A DNA stretch of 64,000 bases from Anadara kagoshimensis (GCA_021292105.1 CM037874.1:31574800-31638799), one strand, 5' to 3'; shown: positions 1 to 11,659, numbered from the stretch's first letter. Notes: generated by a model from the letters alone, not told the origin. Numbers and translations: made by a program.

Positions 1-149
1 TCTTTTATCATTTGCTATCCACAAAGACCTTGATTGATATTAAGTCTCTGGAGCAACAGGACATCTTTTTGTCTTGGAAAACATCTATAGCATTATTGAA
101 TTTTTTAAATGTAAAAGCCACAAGGTCATCTTATTTATTGTATACATTC

Positions 150-316
150 GAATTTTGACATCCTAAAGTTCCATGTTGCTTTCATTCAAAATTGAATTAT
201 ACACGTGGTGGTGTAGCTAGCTAAATAGGAGTGGCTTACCCTCTGGAGCACCCGGTCTCACTTCCCTGGTGTAAGTTCGCGTGTTAAGTCTTATTTGCAA
301 TCCTCAAACTTTTTAC
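150..316 (+). repeat. 3' end fragment of the Penelope-like retroelement
   Basis: Non-coding tail shared with about a dozen other places in the window. Recognisable marks in order are a 'gttccatgttgctttca' stretch, the conserved ACACGTGG core, 'gtagctagctaa', a 'ggagcacccggtctcactt' block and 'gtaagttcgcgtgtt'. The best full version follows the reverse-transcriptase end at 17.7 kb (minus) and at 50.2-50.7 kb (plus), which identifies this as a 5'-truncated insertion. No coding sequence remains here. Confidence 0.7.
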
Positions 317-320
317 TTAA

Positions 321-1345
321 AGGCCGGGTTTGGGGTATAAATAGCAACCAATCGGACAAATCTAGGAGAATTTAAACTTTTTGGCAACTTTCAAAGTTAG
401 GAAGGTTTTTTAAAAATATCTAAAGATTTAGTATTCATATTTTTCTGAAATCTGTTATAGTAAAAGTGTTATTGTCATAGACTTCAATGGACAAAAATAA
501 TTTTAAACAAAATTCTTTGATTAAGTTTTACACAAAATAAATTTTGAAGTGGACAGTGTTTTTGGTATTTTAAATAGAGATTGACAGATAAATAGGCGGA
601 GTTTGACCTACATTCCTACCAAGCACATGGTACACTAAAATGTAAACAAAGCAAACATCTCTTACCTCTATATGACCAATCTCCAAATAAATAGTCCATG
701 CCAAATCTTTTTAACGAATCCTGTATTTTGAATTTGAATTTAATAGTTATTTTCTCAAAATTAGTTTCCATCGATATTTCTATCCGATTTTTATTATAAC
801 CCACTGTCTTCTTTAAGAATGGATGTTTATTATTAATGCCCCTGCTTTGATGGGTGTTTTGAATATAAGGCTGAGGCTGTCATGTAAAATGCCACATTTA
901 AATTTAAGTGCTGGTAAAATTGATTTCATCTCCAGTTTCTCATTTGTTTAACTCCACATTCCTTTCTTCAAAGTTTCAAAGTCTTATTTAGGTTTTTCAA
1001 TTATTCAAGATTCTTTTCTTTGAGTTTATTTTTGAATCTCAGTTACCTCAAATTTCTTTCAAACCCACCATCTTCAATGATTTCACTTTATTGGGTCAAA
1101 AAACCTGGTCCAAGGCAGTATGAGGTACACTTAGGAATTTTGTATTAGTTGTATTGATGAAATATATATATTATGTTTTATGGTGAACTTGATAAATGCA
1201 GTTTCATGAAAGAAAATTGTTCTTTAATCATTATACCTTTAAAAAGTTTTTTAAACTCTGTAATTTTATTAAAAAATAAGGATTCACCTGAAAGACTACC
1301 TCTATGACATAAGGATGGTCATTTACAATTTGGCGGTAGAAATTA
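321..1345. repeat. Duplicated segment, copy 1 (partner at 61375-62255)
   Basis: Starts 'aaaggccgggtttggggt' and continues colinearly with the segment near the right end of the window up to a shared 'cctctatgacataaggatgg' stretch, with some insertions and deletions in between. Both copies contain the same exon-like stretch on the minus strand. I see no terminal repeats or target duplication, so it may be a segmental duplication or an unrecognised dispersed repeat. Confidence 0.75.
666..876 (-). other. Exon-like open stretch, unknown protein
   Basis: On the minus strand about 70 codons stay open between an acceptor-like 'acatgacag' and a good donor 'AGAG|GTAAGAG'. The peptide is lysine-rich and ends in a segment reading DSLKRFGMDYLFGDWSYR. 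The matching stretch at 61.7 kb keeps the last ~60 codons and the donor, but its acceptor side is interrupted and carries a stop. The differences between the copies in the first half are mostly amino-acid changing, so there is no sign of purifying selection. I recognise no family; it may be one internal exon of a duplicated gene, or chance. Confidence 0.3.
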
Positions 1346-1409
1346 ATATTGTGATGGCAGCCATGTTATTCTCGGAAGGTTTACAATAAACTTGAAACTA
1401 TGTGTTTAA

Positions 1410-1600
1410 AAACAAACATACCGATCGATGTTCAAATCACAATCCAAAAAGCAAAGTAAAAACGTTGAAACTGGCAAAATAAGGTAAACATGTGATCTTG
1501 GGAAGAGAGGAATATAATCTAGCTGCTGCTCCGGAAAGGTAAGCATCTCCTGTTTACCTATCTACAACCACTCACCACGTGTGTGATCAAGATTAGGAAT
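1410..1600 (-). repeat. Penelope-like 3' end fragment, inverted
   Basis: Reverse-strand copy of the dispersed tail: 'aaaacaaacatac', 'aatcacaatccaaaaag', a degraded cap of 'ctccggaaaggtaagcatc', and the CCACGTGTGTGATC core. It lies head to head with the plus-strand copy just downstream, forming an inverted pair. Confidence 0.7.
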
Positions 1601-1624
1601 AAAAAGAACACATGACTATTTGAA

Positions 1625-1780
1625 GTGAAAATTGTCTCTGTGTCGAGGATTGCCCTGCATATACTTAACGTCCCATAGTTTCATGTTCCTTTCACACAAT
1701 TTTGATTCCACACATTACTTTTCTTCTGGATTGTGATTTGGACATGGATAAGTATATTTTGTTTTTGACACATATGGACG
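1625..1780 (+). repeat. Penelope-like 3' end fragment
   Basis: Contains 'ctctgtgtcgaggattgccc', a 'cccatagtttcatgttcctt' match to the end of the retroelement reading frame and early 3' region, then jumps to the distal 'ggattgtgatttggacatgg' end. The middle block with the CACGTG core is deleted. Confidence 0.7.
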
Positions 1781-1889
1781 GTTTTATTGTGGCTGGTTAT
1801 ACAGTGTTAAACATTCTAATTAATTAAAGACAAACTGTGTCCACGGATTGATTAAAATGGTATAGACAGATAACATTTTGATACAAAAA

Positions 1890-1990
1890 TCAAACCTGTC
1901 TATAAAGGCCACCCATGGGAACCAGTAAAAGTAGCCTTTATTGACAGGTGGTCCTTATAAAGAGGTGGCCTATAAGGCAGGTTGGACTGT
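1890..1990. repeat. Short inverted-repeat element (MITE-like)
   Basis: The ends read 'caaacctgtctataaaggcc' and, on the other strand, 'ccaacctgccttataggcc', giving imperfect terminal inverted repeats of about 22 bp around a core that repeats 'aggtggcc/tggtcctt' motifs. No coding capacity. I cannot assign a superfamily. Confidence 0.55.
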
Positions 1991-3105
1991 AATATTTCGA
2001 AAATCTCTTATCAAACCGTTGTCCCGTTTCTCTGATGTTAAATAGTTAACGCTGAAGTTTGAAGTGTGGGAAGTGTTACAAATCCCACCCTTGTTACCAT
2101 GTAAAGTAAACAACAAAATCACCTCTATACTCTTGAACTAAACCGCACCTCATTTAACAACAATAAATAATGTCATCCTACCGCTGAAATGGTTCACGGT
2201 ATAACAATGATAATGCTAACAGGATAAAAAGTAATTTTATTAGATTATTAGATTCTATTGCAGTACTTATGTTCTTTTGCTTACAAAATCAGTTTGAAAT
2301 TTAATATAAAATAATACAATATTGTTATCCTGGTTTAATAATGTTTTAAATTTGATATATTCGTGGGATTCAATATGGTAGACTTGTGCTGGAGAGGTGA
2401 GTCAAGAAAAGTATTCGTTTCCAGATGGATGGTATATTGAATTTAATGAATTGAAGACCGATCCTAAAATTTTACAGATTTGATCGAAACCACTCTCTAT
2501 ATATCGATTGGTTTTATTCAAACTGTGTATAGTTGACCTGTGTTGTGCATCACCAAACCTAGCTTTTATCCTTTAAACATTAAAAATGTAGTAATAAAGC
2601 CTGTTTTTAAAAACTAAATCGTTAGGTCAATGCTTTGGACGATTTTATATGTAAATATATTTAGCAACTCAATCAGTGGAATTATTAGAGCGTTGCAAAT
2701 GTTTTTTAAATAATATCAGTGAATGCCATTTTGTCATTAGTAGTAGAAGAATTTGAAGTTCATAATATTATTACCGTGTCTGTCTAAAATCAGGAATGTT
2801 TTAATCAGTGTCTATTCATTGTTATTTCTCATACTGGTTTATCATTAATAAAGTAATGCCTAAGGTGGATATTTAAAAATATAACGATTTCCACAGTTTT
2901 GGTTCAAGCACTACTAATGAGGAATTTCTTTCCCAAACGGCCGTCTGGTGTTGCAAAATCAAACACAGGGTTCAGTTATCATAATGTCTATTGTTTCGTG
3001 CTCTTAATTAATTGCGTTGGCTGTTGCCAAAGAATTCTTTTTCAGATTAAATGTCTTTTTTACTATTTAGATCACATTCCTATTTTAAGTATTCGATTAT
3101 TCAAA

Positions 3106-3148
<43 letters not shown>

Positions 3149-3279
3149 AATAAATAAATAAAAAAATAAAGAGATGACTTGTATAAATCTCATTGACATT
3201 CATGAATAACACACACATACAGGAAATACTGGTACATTGTCAGTAGGACTTAATTTGTTTTAATTCTTATATATCAAAA
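1991..3279. other. No gene seen; (TAAA)n microsatellite at 3105-3170
   Basis: AT-rich sequence with stops in all frames. The only structure I see is a run of about 16 AAAT units with slight interruptions. A 69-codon open frame starting at 2899 has no recognisable character. Confidence 0.6.
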
Positions 3280-3470
3280 ACAAACATACTAACCAATTTC
3301 CGAATTAAAATCCAGAGGCAAAATTAAGGATGAGCACCTCCTGTTTAGTCAGCTACATCCGCCACGTGTGTAATCGAAACTGTTTGAATGGATCATGGAA
3401 CATCGGGACGTCAATTATTTCCAGGGCAATCCTGGACATATACACATTGTAGTTTAAGTTGATAAAAGCC
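3280..3470 (-). repeat. Penelope-like 3' end fragment, minus orientation
   Basis: Carries the reverse-strand marks 'aaacatactaaccaatttcc', 'gagcacctcctgttta', the CCGCCACGTGTGTAATCG core and 'cagggcaatcctggacata', the last corresponding to the end of the retroelement reading frame. Confidence 0.75.
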
Positions 3471-3979
3471 GCAAATAATAATAAACAAGAACATCGGTGA
3501 ATATTTATCTAGGGTTTATCAGGGGTTTATAATATGCTGTTTCTTATTTCTGTGTGTCTTCTCCTGAATTATCAACTGATATTCTATGTTGACTTGGCTG
3601 CTGTATTCTAGGCGATTCCAAGTCATCCACAACATAGTGTAATAACATGAGTTAAAACAGTAAAAGAAATAGACTGGCAAATAATTCTTGAAGTCACCGT
3701 TTTGAAACAAGCTACACTCAAACATGATGATTGATGTAAAACTGTAAAAAAATAAAAATAAAATTCCACTCATTTAAATTTAAGGGAATACGGTCATTCC
3801 ATGATAGTCGTGATGTTTCAATTTTGAAGTGTCGAATGTTGGCCAGTAGAAATGGAAGTGAATTAAACTATAAATGGAATTTAGATATTTTTGCATTTTG
3901 TTGTCTTCGCGAATTTACGCGAAAATAAAACGAACGTTTCCAGGTTAACAGTAACCCACAATAAAATAAAAAACTTATT

Positions 3980-5212
3980 TCATTTTAATTTAGATTGTAT
4001 TATTCGGGAATGAATTCTCCAAGCTTTTGTCAATTCAGTAAGATTTCCAAAGTCATGTGATGTAATTACAGTTTCAATGGCTTCCTTTGTAATAGGAATT
4101 TGCATAACACGAAATTCTTTATGATTTAAAGGTTCAATATGAAGTTTATATGTAACAATTCCTAGATAAACGTCATCTAATCGGAAAAACTGAGTGTATT
4201 GAATGGCAATTTGTACGTCTATAACAGTTTGGATTGACATGACATAAGAACCAGCATTTATGAATGAAGGATATCTATTGAAAGGGTATTCTGAGAGGGA
4301 AACATACCATTTCCTCTTCGGATTTCTTATTGGAATGGGTAATTTCCAAACATGACCCATGTATAACTTTCTTACTTGTACATTCGTTAAATTCCTCAAA
4401 GCAATAACTAGATTTTGTGGTGACACAAAATAATCATCATCCACAAATAAAACAAAAGACATTTGTTTACAATATGTTGCTATCCAGTTAAAAGTTCCGA
4501 TAGTTTTCAATGTATTATTGAAATATCCGTCTTCAAAATTGTACTGTACTAAATCGCCAAATTTCTTGTATTCAATGGTGATATTTTCTTCTGATTTTCC
4601 AATATTCGATAATCCAAGAATAAACACTCTTTTTATAATAAATCCATTAATTGTTACTTCCTTCCCCCATGTCTCACGAATAATAGTCCTCCTATTGAAA
4701 TGTGCCGCAGCTGATTTAATTGCAAACAGTAGCAATTTTTGTTTTTTATGGATTCCAACTTTGCATATCGATGGACAATTTTTAACCAGTTTATATTTAT
4801 AAACATTGATTGGCTTATAAAAAAATGTTTTTTGTTTTTTCACATCTTTGACTAATTGAACCATATCTATATTTAACGGATATGTAAAATTTATAAGTTT
4901 TACCTCTGGTGTTTTGGTCCTTTTTGCTATCTTCTTTTTAAGATTGTTTTTAATTTCCAATGCTTTAGTAGAAATTACAATATATTTTTTTGTAGTACTT
5001 TGTGATGTAGTATTTGTTGGATTTTGTAATATTAAATTTTCATTTATGATTGTTTCCTTCCTTCCAGTTATCATTGTTTCCTTACACGTGCATTTAATCA
5101 CATTCGTTTCATAAGCTGTCTCAGATAAACTTACATATATTAAAGTCATAGATACCAATACGATTACAATGACAACATTGTCTTTATCTACGAACTTTCT
5201 TGTACCTCTCAT
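3980..5212 (-). CDS. GT31 beta-1,3-glycosyltransferase, brainiac-like (gene 1)
   Basis: 410 residues in one uninterrupted exon. Residues 13-29 form a hydrophobic signal-anchor after a short basic tail, so it should be a type II Golgi membrane enzyme with a stem (about 30-155) and a lumenal catalytic domain. GT31 marks in order: RRTIIRETWG (174-183), the metal-binding DDD in FVDDDYFVSP (about 256-265), KWYVSLSEYP (301-310), INAGSYVMS (318-326) and FRLDDVYLGI (343-352). The KWYVS..EYP and DDVYLGI forms resemble brainiac and B3GNT-type enzymes, which transfer Gal or GlcNAc in beta-1,3 linkage from a UDP-sugar; donor and acceptor cannot be told from sequence. N-glycosylation sequons sit near 67, 108, 210, 232, 274 and 390. 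The start is the first ATG, directly before the basic tail and anchor. No intron or convincing TATA box was seen. Confidence 0.9.
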   Translation of the reverse strand: MRGTRKFVDKDNVVIVIVLVSMTLIYVSLSETAYETNVIKCTCKETMITGRKETIINENLILQNPTNTTSQSTTKKYIVISTKALEIKNNLKKKIAKRTKTPEVKLINFTYPLNIDMVQLVKDVKKQKTFFYKPINVYKYKLVKNCPSICKVGIHKKQKLLLFAIKSAAAHFNRRTIIRETWGKEVTINGFIIKRVFILGLSNIGKSEENITIEYKKFGDLVQYNFEDGYFNNTLKTIGTFNWIATYCKQMSFVLFVDDDYFVSPQNLVIALRNLTNVQVRKLYMGHVWKLPIPIRNPKRKWYVSLSEYPFNRYPSFINAGSYVMSIQTVIDVQIAIQYTQFFRLDDVYLGIVTYKLHIEPLNHKEFRVMQIPITKEAIETVITSHDFGNLTELTKAWRIHSRIIQSKLK

Positions 5213-6370
5213 GTTGGACTTATAAAATTTAACAAGTTGTCATGACATGTCTTTATCCTTCATAACAGAATTGATTTGTACATTCTAAATACGTGTCTGA
5301 AGCTTTTAATCAAATTCTTTTTAAATAAGTATCGTCCGATAAGGTATTTAAATACCAAGCTTCACTTGGTTCCTCTTTTTGATGTAGGTGAAACAGGTAG
5401 TCTTTAATCTTTTGTCAAATTTTCAGTTATGATTTTTGTTACAACTTGATATTCACAAATCGGCTTTAATCGATTTTAAGTTGTTAATTTGTTAAAACGT
5501 TGTAAATTTTTGAATAAAATGTTTAAATACATGTTTACATATAGAACGAATGCATAAACACGCCCGGATAATCGCAAAAGGGTGGGGAAATGATATTGGC
5601 ATGGTACATTTAACTTAACCAATCATAAGGACAGTTTAAAATGTATTGCAATATTTGATTGACTTTCAAAGCCAAATGTTAACATTACACTAGTGTTTAA
5701 ACTCTGTTGTTTATGATGTTTGATACAATACGGATTAGGAAATGAATAGTGTTATTATGTCACCGAGCTATTAGTTACGGTTACGTTATGATTATATTTT
5801 AAAGTCACGAAATTGCATTTACAGCTTATTTACATTATGTATAACATATTTATAATGTTCAAAACATACACTACATTTCAATACACATTCATACACCAAG
5901 AAAACTACATCTAAACTCTCCAACACGTCCGCACACCTCCACAACTGCATCTTGACTCCCCCAAACTTCACCACACAGACACTAGAATTCATTACAAGAT
6001 TAAAGTTAAATCTTTATGACCTCAAACAGCTACATTCTATGAGAGTAGATTGTCCGTCTGAAATAATTAAATTTAAAATGTCTCTAGTTAGTTAGTATAA
6101 GTAGTCATTAACGATTAAATAAATTAATGCAATAAATTAATGATTAAGATCGGACTGTTTATCTAACTTAACAATAATGAATTTGAAACTTCTGGACACA
6201 ACAAAGAAGAGAAAGTTTAAGGCCAAAACTATTGCTACACTTGTTGAATATATTGATGAATTAATGCATTTAAACCTCACCATTTCACAATTATTTTTAT
6301 TTACCAAATACTAAGGTTTTAATATCATTCTTTCCTTTTAAATAAATAATGAGATGAAATAAAGATACTT
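5213..6370. other. 5' flank of GT31 gene 1; no other gene seen
   Basis: AT-rich sequence upstream of the minus-strand glycosyltransferase. It contains no long open frame and no repeat that I could match elsewhere in the window. The promoter of gene 1 should lie here, but I see no core element I would defend. Confidence 0.5.
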
Positions 6371-6379
6371 GTATATTTT

Positions 6380-6640
6380 TGGATAACCTACCATAGTTCC
6401 GTGTTTCTATTATTCACAATATTGATTATACACGTGGCGGGTATATACGTATTTCTAGCTAATCATGAGGTATATTTGTCCTTACAAGGTACTTATCTTC
6501 ACGTCAGGTGTGAGTAATTTTCAAGTTTTTTTTCAAGGTTTAGCAAGCTGAACAGGACGTGATTACTTTTCCGGATACATGGGAACACCCGTCCCCACTT
6601 TAAATTTACTTTGCTATTGATTGTGTTTGTTTTAACATAC
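6380..6640 (+). repeat. Degenerate Penelope-like 3' end fragment
   Basis: Heavily mutated copy. The core ACACGTGGCGGGTATA remains readable, with weaker matches to 'gaacacccgtccccactt' and the distal 'tttgctattgattgtg' end. It is among the oldest copies in the window, yet the CACGTGGCGG core is intact. Confidence 0.6.
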
Positions 6641-6718
6641 ATACAGAGGTTTTTTGTTTGTTTTTGAATTATAAGGTGTATTTTATATTTTAATGTACAT
6701 AATTATTATAAAGTTTGA

Positions 6719-6865
6719 AATCGTGTCTGGGCCATATCTCATAGGTGCTTTGTGACGACTGACAAAAAGCTTCACATGAATAATCTTCTTGTTTCAAAGA
6801 TGTACCATGACCTTGAGCCAAGATCATATCGTAAAGGTCAAGGCCGTGGGAAAACTTTAAATAGT
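6719..6865 (-). repeat. Fragment of the ~145-bp tandem-unit repeat
   Basis: On the minus strand it gives the same words as the units at 58.5-59.0 kb: 'caaggtcatggtacatc', 'tatgagatatggcccagaca' and a bivalve-repeat style 'ccacggccttgacctttacg'. A 70-codon open frame across it is incidental. Confidence 0.6.
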
Positions 6866-7269
6866 CTAACAACACATCTCCGACCACCTCTACAGTGTCC
6901 ATCCACGGTGTAAATGTTTATAATCAGTGATACATTATGATTTTGGCGTTTATTTTCCTTTCTTGTTTAGATTACCATTAACTGAATCCAGTTGTGGTCC
7001 TGCTAGTGTTGGCTGTTGTAAAGTATAATATCCAGTTAGGAGGTTCTTCTTTTTGTATAATCAGTCGTTTGAAAAAAAAGTTTATTAAATCTGTTTTTTT
7101 ATTTATTGTTGTTTTTAGTTATTGCTTCTTTCCTATAATTTTGCTTTATATATATATAAAATGAGAGATATTTGCATTAAAATTCTTTTCATTACACACA
7201 TATCGGGCGCAGTTAGCTAAATCTTGCTCCTGAAATGTAGTATTTCTTGTGTTTGTGTGCTGTTTATGG

Positions 7270-7308
7270 CCCAGGTGAGCGGTACAGGCCCTATTGGGCC
7301 TCTTGTTT
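7270..7308 (-). repeat. Terminus of the AAGAGGCCCA..GGGCC dispersed repeat
   Basis: Reads on the minus strand as 'aaacaagaggcccaataggg' followed by 'cctgtaccgctcacctg'. The same head begins the insertion at 35.36 kb ('aagaagcccatgggcctt', 'cgctcacctg'). Only the terminal ~40 bp is recognisable here; the rest of the element is missing or diverged. Confidence 0.55.
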
Positions 7309-8236
7309 TAGCTTAATACTAAGCGTAGATTTTTATCCACCTTTTCTTGCCTAAATTTATGCAGGCTATTTGTAATTCTGATACCCATGTTATTGGGGAT
7401 CGCTTGTTAATTATTAACTACCTGATAAAACTATTTGGAAGGTAATAAGAGGTCTATGTCACATAGAAGCAATGGATCTATTTATGAATGCATTGACTTA
7501 AGATATTAATCACAGTAAAGACAAACACATTTGTTTGGTTACGGCTCAGAGAGACCGCATTGAAATTATCTAGAAAGATTATTTTTAATGGAAGAATTTT
7601 TTGTATGGTTTAATTTTTTAAAGTGTTTTTGTTTGCTAACTGTTTTGTGAAATTGGCTTGTGTTATATAATTAAAAGAGCTGCGTGAAAGCTGTATGTAA
7701 CAGTACCGTTTAAAAAAAACCATAAAATAAATAAATAAATAAATAAATAAGGACATTATATCAAACGTTTACGCAATTAAAAAAAACTATGAGGGTCGTC
7801 TTCCTTGTAGCGGCTCAAAAAATAGTCACATGATGCCATGCTCCCACACCAAGAGTGCTGATCATAACGGTCACATAGCATAAGTTCAACCGTCTGCGAA
7901 TCCGTATATAACTTTAGCTTTGAGATAATATTTGAAATATTGAGCTGCATTGAATAGAGTTCTACTGCACAGTTAAAAAATCGTTATATCGATTTAGTAC
8001 ATCAAATGATAAAATGTAGAATACTCATTGGATATCTGTCTATTTTGTATAGTTTCTGATTAAAACTACGCGGTACATAAATGGCAATGAACTGGTGACT
8101 TTCAGCTTTTGTTAATAAAATGAGGTCATAAGATTTACAATTTAAGGACAACCTACTCAACTAACCTATAAAATGGCATTATTCTCAAGTTTCAGTGCCA
8201 AATGGCTTATTTCCTTTTGAAAACCAACAGTGCACA

Positions 8237-9027
8237 ACGGACAGATAAAATCGGTTAACTTACTGGAGGTCAAATGAGGTCAAATACCAGAAGTTTTACA
8301 GAGGCAATTTAACATATGATATTACAATAGATTGTTGTCAGTTTTTTTTAACTGAATCATCTTTCCGGCGCGGATCCAGACGGGCACACGCGGCCTGTTC
8401 CCCCCTAAAATTCAGGTATTCATAATAACTTGGGCGAGATTATGCAAAGTGCACAGTCTTCATTCAAGTAATTTCTCAATAGACCGAACAAAAATTAAAG
8501 GTAATGCTTAAATAAATAAATAAATAAATAAATAATAAATGTATAAATTATTAAATGGTCAATGGGTTATTTACTTGAGCGCACAACGGACAATGACGGC
8601 AACTCAAGACTTGATGGTTATTAATACCAGCTTTATAAGAACCTGGATCGATGTTGATTTGGTGATGTGTGTAGTGCCAGGGTTTATATATGGTTCTTGT
8701 TTCCCCATCAGCCTGGAGATGACCAACATCATATTCATCCTGTTTTGTTTATCACCAATGTTTATAGGATTTGACAATAAGGTGTCATTTTATGAATCTT
8801 TAATTATTAACTAATTATAAATATGTTCATATAAGTACATTTAATAAAAATTAACCAAATTCTAAATGGCTAAATGTAATACACATCGGACAGACGAAAT
8901 AGGTCACCATAATGGAAGTCATCCGAGGTCAAATACCAGTAGCTTTTACAGAGGCAATCTAACATATTATATTACAATAGATTTTTGTCAGGGTATTAAT
9001 CATGATTTTTTTTTACTGAATCATCTT
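8237..9027. repeat. Pair of ~140-bp direct repeats
   Basis: A unit running from 'cggacagataaaatcgg' through 'gaggtcaaataccagaag' and 'acatatgatattacaatag' to 'aactgaatcatcttt' occurs at 8237-8365 and again at 8884-9027, diverged by roughly 15%. Between them lies a (TAAA)n tract (8510-8537) and a 91-codon frame with no known features. The arrangement suggests a local duplication or the two ends of an unidentified element. Confidence 0.6.
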
Positions 9028-9565
9028 TGTATACGATAGGGGAGATACCAACTAATATGATTTAAAAAAAAAGAAATAGGTATACTACCTACGGTGGCCG
9101 AAAAGGGTCATGTCGCTCTACACTATAAATAGCTCAATTGTCACTAAAAGTGCACACATATACAATTGTAATGTACAAACGAAGATATACGCATTTTTTT
9201 CATTATCCATTGAAAATTAACTAAGTATTATTATCATATTTTTTTTTTTACTAAATACAACCAATTTTCAATTTGACATCAAATGACATTTACGGAGTCC
9301 GAAAGGTGACACGTGTAAAAGTCGAACCTTATTATTTAGCATATTTGCGACACTCGTTTCTTAATTTCGGATTAGAAAATAAGTTTATTCGCAAAAGTCC
9401 CAAATGTATTTTAGCAATTGCCATTTCGTTTTTGATTTAGTATTTTACGAATTAAGGCAAGGTACCTTTTGGTCACCGTTGATGACTTCAATGCAGCAAT
9501 ATTACTGCTTCTCCTGCTTGTGGTGTATGTTTTACCATTAATACGATATATATATATATATAAAC

Positions 9566-9846
9566 ATGATAAGACTTCACTAGAATTAAAAAACTTGTAT
9601 CACTTCATTTCGCTATATTTGCGGTCAAGTGTATTCCCGCGAAAATAAAACCACCGTGAATAGACACTGGTATTACCAGCCCATTAATCTTGCTAGAGTC
9701 GTTTTCTTGGAATCAGATAAGACGCGAAAATATGACACCGCGAATACACTAGTCATAGTCAAACCGCGAAAATTTGACACCATGAAAATAAAGCTGAAGT
9801 AAAATGAAGTGATACAAGTTGTTTAATTCTAGTGAAGTCTTATCAT
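9566..9846. mobile_element. MITE-like inverted-repeat element with ~45-bp arms
   Basis: Left end 'atgataagacttcactagaa' through 'cttgtatcacttcattt' is repeated in inverse at the right end. The core holds 'ccgcgaaaat' words also found elsewhere in the window. No coding sequence. A TA dinucleotide tract abuts the left end. Confidence 0.65.
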
Positions 9847-9977
9847 TTTTTGGATTATATACTACCTTGTGCAAGACTTTTTTTTATTATTTGAACTATA
9901 TACTGTATATTGCTTTATTTTCACGGTGTCAAATTTTCGCGGTTTGACGATGACTAGTGTATTCGCGGTGTCAAATA
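9728..9977. repeat. Overlapping second inverted repeat, ~70-bp arms
   Basis: A block carrying 'tgacaccgcgaatacactag', 'tcaaaccgcgaaaatttg' and 'gaaaataaagc' at 9728-9794 recurs inverted at 9911-9977. Its left arm lies inside the neighbouring MITE-like element and its right arm outside, so the two palindromes interlock rather than nest. Confidence 0.6.
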
Positions 9978-9993
9978 AAACTACATATATATA

Positions 9994-10448
9994 AATAAGT
10001 AGAACACGATTTTGTAGAGCATAAACGCTTTCATTTCATCTTCAGACGCTTTACATATTAGCATTCGTAACCACAGTATGTAAACTCCGGTGTACGTCTT
10101 CCGGAAGCTGGGATCGTTGAAGCGACCGTGTGATGTTGATAGTCTCAATGACTGAAGTTTAGAGGTATGTAAACGCTCAAAATTAAATTGTTAAGTCTTG
10201 AATACCACTTATAATTTTGGTTGCTGAAGTCAGTAACACTTAGACATTACAATTTGCCCGCAAATATCACCATATAATGTCAAAAAACACAATTGATCAT
10301 CGACAGCCAGGGAAAAATCACCAACCTGGCGTAAAATTGCATTTTACCTTAATTTAAAGCCGATCTTACCGTTTTATAAGGTAATTGGAACAAAGAAACA
10401 TAGGTTATTTATGCTGTGCATGCTGTACAAAATCGCGTTGTACTTATT
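9994..10448. mobile_element. MITE-like element, ~28-bp terminal inverted repeats
   Basis: Left terminus 'aataagtagaacacgatttt' matches the inverse of the right terminus ('aataagtacaacgcgatttt' on the minus strand), with TA-rich flanks on both sides. About 455 bp, no open frame of note. Length and TIR fit a non-autonomous DNA transposon, superfamily unknown. Confidence 0.6.
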
Positions 10449-11146
10449 CTACTGGGCGCTGAAAAACTAACTTTTTCTTTATATATATATATATCCTACC
10501 TCTCACTAGTTTCTGTGGATTTCATTCGACAATATCGGTCACGTGGTGACCTAATATAATCCATGTCGGGCAGGCTTGCTCCATATCTAGTCAGTATGAG
10601 AGTTACTTTCCCTGACCAACGTCAATGGCGCCCGCCTCGTAGTAAACACGTCATATTTATCACAAGTATTTACGGCAAATACAGATTTGATGTCCAAGGA
10701 TAAAAGTGCAATTGATTTCTTTGTCGGAAGTTGCTAGTAAGTCAAATTCATTATTATTTTCAATATTTTGTCAGACAGAATGTCAAACGATGGTATTTCT
10801 AACTCAGTCACCATTCACATGTCGCTGTGTGGATACATTCAAATTGGTTTTGTAAATGATTTATTGATATAATATAGTTACGCAGTGTTTTAGTGACATA
10901 ATATGATATATAAAGGGTTTGTTTGGTGCTATAGGTTACTAAAACATACAGCAGTGTCTCATCCAGAACTTCTCTCCGGTCTCCGTATCCGTGTACTCTA
11001 TGTTTGTTTAAAGGTATCCACCGTGGGTCTTCAGGGTGATCGGTAGGATATAATCGTTACACAGTCTGTTGGTGACCTAATATGGTTTATACAGGGTCAG
11101 TAAATTCCATATCTGGGCTCGGACTGTGTAACTAATAATCCACTAC
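10449..11146. repeat. Repeat-like non-coding stretch hosting the hAT-like insertion
   Basis: Related phrases recur within it: 'ggtgacctaatataatcc' near 10.55 kb, 'agtgacataatatgat' near 10.89 kb and 'ggtgacctaatatggttt' near 11.07 kb, as if built of diverged units. No gene is visible. The first hAT-like element begins exactly where this stretch ends. Confidence 0.4.
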
Positions 11147-11659
11147 CACTGTGTGGGAACGGAAGTTGAGTCAAACTGTACAGTTTTCGGTAGCTCTGTT
11201 CATTGAAGCGAGAGACGAAATAAAAACAATATGTCCGAAACGGTTGGTGGTTACTTTTTAACTTGTATTAAGCATATACTGTAAGATCTGGATAGAAATT
11301 TAAATGGCGAAATTCTACGATGAAAATTATTTACCATTTTAAGAATTCGTTGTCACTTATATCTTTATACACTCGACAATAATAACACTTGAACACAAGA
11401 CAGTGAGATAAAAAACATCGACTTGTAGCAAAAAATGCGTAAATTCTCTAGCGTGATGAATTTTCTAGTGTAACAAACAATACTTAAGACAATTTTTAAT
11501 ATAAAGTTACACATATTTAAGATGATATCACCCTCCTTTAAATGGTTATTGTTATAAATAAGATTTTTCGTTGCACCTTGGAGATTGTTTACTGTACAGG
11601 TAGCTCGAAAAATACTGTACAGGTAGCTCAAAATTAAAACAAATAATAATTCAATGCAA

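Noticed and set aside
4518..5114. Plus-strand frames of 94 and 66 codons opposite GT31 gene 1, and the 101-codon minus frame opposite gene 2
   Set aside because: They are antisense shadows of the conserved glycosyltransferase codons and have no features of their own.
6690..6902. 70-codon minus-strand frame (MDTVEVVGDVLLDYLKF...)
   Set aside because: Most of it lies in a fragment of the ~145-bp tandem-unit repeat, and the frame is not kept in the other copies of that unit.
8539..8814. 91-codon plus-strand frame
   Set aside because: Hydrophobic but without recognisable motif, lies between direct repeats and is preceded by a TAAA tract; no second evidence.
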